Below are positions 12,697 to 14,861 of a DNA stretch of 14,861 bases, in pieces. The DNA comes from an uncultured Marinicella sp. (lineage in GTDB: Bacteria; Pseudomonadota; Gammaproteobacteria; Xanthomonadales; Marinicellaceae), in assembly GCA_938008005.1 (NCBI GenBank), contig CALLLZ010000447.1, positions 1 through 14,861 of the forward strand, read 5' to 3'. Both the position numbers and the translations under genes were made by a program. The notes under the pieces are model-generated. The model searched no databases, had not been told where the DNA came from, and saw nothing but the letters and a program-made list of their open reading frames with translations. Position 1 is the stretch's first letter; each line of letters starts with the position of its first letter.

Positions 12697-14229
12697 TTAC
12701 AAGTGTCTTTTTTGACGTGAGTTGGCTTGGTTAATTTTACTGATAGGTGATTTATTTAAAATGTTTTCTAAACGTCCTTTTTGTTTTGAACGATTAAAGT
12801 CTAACTGTAAGGCATCTAACACACAGGCTTCAGAACACTCAAACAACTTGGGTAACAGGAGATAAAGCAGTTCAAATTGCCGCTTCAAAGAAATTTTCCA
12901 AGTGCTTTGCTCGGTGGCAAACAAAACGTCTGTGAATTGCATAAATCGATTAAATGCACCACCACTTCCATCACCCATGATCAGTGGTAAGCTGTGCCTG
13001 AATCGCCCTTGGTTACCAAACACATCCCAAAAGCGGGCAAACCGACCCACCCTTTGTAACTCTTCAAATGTTATGTCTTTGGTCTTCAATACAGTATAAG
13101 GCGGCGCAGGGCTATAAACCATTTGATAAATTTCTGTATGACGATTGATTGGTGCACCACGCAACCGTTTCAAGATACCTAACTGTATTTCTTGAGGTTT
13201 TAGTGCATACAACTGATCAAAACTTTCAGCAAACCCAACCAGAGTATCTCCAGGTAAACCGAATATCAAATCGGCATGGATATGGGCTTCGGTATGTTCA
13301 CGCAACCAAAGTAAATTAGCCTTTGTTTGGTCATTGTCTTGTCGCCGACTTATCAGGGACTGAATGTCAGGATCAAATGTCTGTACACCCACTTCAAATT
13401 GCAAACTATTCACCGGAAATTGAACCAGCAAGTCTTTCAACGCATCTGGCAAGCGATCTGGAATCACTTCAAAATGGACCATCAATTCAGCATCTAGTCG
13501 ATCTAGAAAAAACTGTAGGATCGCCGTCGAGTGAGCTACTTTCAGGTTAAATGTCCGGTCTATAAATTTAAAGTTTCTTGCTCCTTTCTGATATAAACGA
13601 TCCATTTCTTTCAGGAACCGATCTAAAGTAAATGTTTTCGAAGTTTTATCTAGTGATGACAAACAAAATTCACATTTGAATGGGCAGCCACGAGAAGCCT
13701 CAACATAAATGATGCGGTTACACAGGTCCTCATCATCATAATACTCATAAGGCATGTTCAGCTCTTCCAAAGCTTGTGGCAAACCCTGAATGATTTTTTG
13801 TTTTGGTGTTTCCCCAGATAACAACTGTTCACACAATACTTTGAAACTACTTTCACCGGCACCTTTAATGACATAATCAACCAAATCAACCACATCCGGT
13901 TGATCAGGTATGTGACTGACCTCTGGGCCTCCTAAAACTATGTTCAAATCTGGCTCAATGGTTTTTAATAACTTAACCACTGCGGTAATTTCCACCACGT
14001 TCCAAATATAAACACTGAACGCCACCACTTTAGGGTTCATGGCCAATAATTTCTCAGCCATATCTATGGCTCGATCATGAATTGTGAACTCTTTTATGGT
14101 TGCCTGTTGTTTTATTTCACCCATGTTTGCATAGAGGTAACGCAGGCTAAAAGATGAGTGAATATAGCGACTGTTGAGTGTGGTCAACACAATGGGAGTT
14201 AAAGAGCCATCCGTCATAACATTATTCAT
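12697..14229 (-). CDS. B12-binding-domain radical SAM protein with DUF4080 C-terminus
   Basis: The 510-residue protein has three parts. Residues about 10-140 form a cobalamin-binding-type Rossmann domain (LTTLNSRYIHSSFSLRYLY; VVAFSVYIWN; IVLGGPEVS; VIKGAGE); no DxHxxG motif is visible, so B12 binding may be base-off without a histidine ligand or absent. Residues about 170-380 are the radical SAM core, with the 4Fe-4S ligands C182, C186 and C189 in SRGCPFKCEFC, followed by EVGVQTF and HADLIFGLPGDT. The C-terminal region (about 395-480) contains EELQRVGRFARFWDVFGNQGRF, typical of DUF4080. The reaction catalysed by this family is not known to me. Its ATG overlaps the alpha/beta hydrolase stop by one base (TAATG), showing translational coupling; an in-frame ATG at codon 5 is an alternative. 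Confidence 0.92.
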   Translation of the reverse strand: MNNVMTDGSLTPIVLTTLNSRYIHSSFSLRYLYANMGEIKQQATIKEFTIHDRAIDMAEKLLAMNPKVVAFSVYIWNVVEITAVVKLLKTIEPDLNIVLGGPEVSHIPDQPDVVDLVDYVIKGAGESSFKVLCEQLLSGETPKQKIIQGLPQALEELNMPYEYYDDEDLCNRIIYVEASRGCPFKCEFCLSSLDKTSKTFTLDRFLKEMDRLYQKGARNFKFIDRTFNLKVAHSTAILQFFLDRLDAELMVHFEVIPDRLPDALKDLLVQFPVNSLQFEVGVQTFDPDIQSLISRRQDNDQTKANLLWLREHTEAHIHADLIFGLPGDTLVGFAESFDQLYALKPQEIQLGILKRLRGAPINRHTEIYQMVYSPAPPYTVLKTKDITFEELQRVGRFARFWDVFGNQGRFRHSLPLIMGDGSGGAFNRFMQFTDVLFATEQSTWKISLKRQFELLYLLLPKLFECSEACVLDALQLDFNRSKQKGRLENILNKSPISKINQANSRQKRHL

Positions 14230-14861
14230 TATAAATGCTCAGTTACAAATGGCATCAACGATTCTATCACTCCAGCAGGGTTTTCCAAGGGCAACAAATG
14301 ACCATTATCTGGAAAATCGATAAATTGGTGGCTGGGGTTAGATTGCCACTTTGACCAAAAGCCAGCTGAAATCGTATCCGAAAAGCCACCTCGCAAGGCC
14401 AAAACTGGTAACTTTGATTTCAATAACTGGCCTCGAAAGTAAGTAGCTGTGGCATAAATTTGTGCTTCCCACTCACGTGGGTATGCCAACCGAAAGACAT
14501 CATTACCTTCTTCTTGGCTGATACCGGCACGCATATAGTGCCAGAGGTTTTCATCTGAAATTCGTTTAAATGCCCTGGGTTTTCTGTGAAAATCATATGC
14601 CGCCTGTAAACTCTCAAAACGATTGGGACGATTTAAAGCCTTATGAATGATTTTAACCCGCTTTTTAACCATTGATGGGAAGAACCTGGTTAACCAGCAA
14701 AAAAATTGCGGCAATGCCACCGGCTCAACCATAACCAAAGCTTTGATCAAATCAGGTCGTTTTTTAGCCGCCATAAAAGCTGTAACAGAACCCAGTGAAT
14801 GACCTACTGCAACCACATCTTTCATGTTATTTTGATCAAAAAATGCAATCACATCATCTGC
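14229..14861 (-). CDS. Alpha/beta hydrolase (N-terminus beyond window)
   Basis: The frame is open to the right edge (the last codons read ADD, then VIAFFDQ), so the true start lies outside. About 210 residues are present; the family is usually 260-290 residues, so the oxyanion-hole HG region is missing from view. The nucleophile elbow GHSLGS carries the catalytic serine, followed by AALKKRP-like helix sequence AAKKRPDLIKALVMVEP. A lid region (about LPQFFCW to EWEAQIY) precedes the acid-containing strand PVLALRGGFSD and the catalytic histidine in FPDNGHLLPLENP. All three triad residues are thus visible. Esterase, lipase or C-C hydrolase activity cannot be separated. Its stop overlaps the start of the radical SAM gene (TAATG), so the two are translated together. 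Confidence 0.9.
   Translation of the reverse strand, partial: ADDVIAFFDQNNMKDVVAVGHSLGSVTAFMAAKKRPDLIKALVMVEPVALPQFFCWLTRFFPSMVKKRVKIIHKALNRPNRFESLQAAYDFHRKPRAFKRISDENLWHYMRAGISQEEGNDVFRLAYPREWEAQIYATATYFRGQLLKSKLPVLALRGGFSDTISAGFWSKWQSNPSHQFIDFPDNGHLLPLENPAGVIESLMPFVTEHL

Noticed and set aside
1..14861. CRISPR array, phage defence island, toxin-antitoxin pair or mobile element
   Set aside because: No spaced repeats, transposase, integrase, or known defence or toxin motifs were seen on either strand.

Overview
The window is AT-rich bacterial chromosome. It looks like a marine-type gammaproteobacterium, possibly close to Marinicella or the Xanthomonadales/Alteromonadales fringe. That placement is a judgement from protein style only: a ToxR/CadC-type transmembrane regulator, a 7TM-AraC protein, a B12-binding radical SAM/DUF4080 protein and a HIT protein. 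No rRNA, tRNA, CRISPR array, insertion sequence or phage gene was seen.

Layout. (1) 1-725, minus strand: the N-terminal part of a membrane-anchored protein of unknown function that runs off the left edge. It is divergent from a CadC/ToxR-like regulator (829-1686), and the shared 103-bp gap carries a direct repeat that could be the regulator's operator. (2) 1743-2590, plus: a HIT-family hydrolase overlapping (ATGA) a small K+-channel-like protein. (3) 2748-5903, plus: a tight three-gene signalling operon. A soluble Hanks-type Ser/Thr kinase sits between two membrane sensors that each carry a HAMP domain but no catalytic output: a Tll0287-like sensor lacking the haem CxxCH, and a HAMP-GAF protein. 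This split receptor-kinase arrangement is the most interesting feature of the window. (4) 6114-8998, plus: a short secreted-leader ORF that looks like the stub of a DUF2207 gene, a 7TM-AraC regulator, and a secreted S41-family protease.

(5) A strong 12-bp-stem hairpin at 9011-9038 separates the plus-strand block from a convergent minus-strand block. (6) 11664 down to 9058, minus: a membrane GGDEF protein with a destroyed active site but an intact c-di-GMP I-site motif, a cupin, a P-loop NTPase, an acyl-CoA thioesterase, and a decayed GNAT acetyltransferase pseudogene (lost start and several frameshifts). (7) 14861 down to 11740, minus: an alpha/beta hydrolase (cut by the right edge), a B12-binding radical SAM/DUF4080 protein starting on its stop codon (TAATG), and a PLP enzyme of the ACC deaminase/D-cysteine desulfhydrase family.

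The general theme is signal sensing at the membrane (ToxR-like, kinase with two sensors, 7TM-AraC, degenerate GGDEF) mixed with small housekeeping-type enzymes. All family calls are from motif reading; no database search was run.
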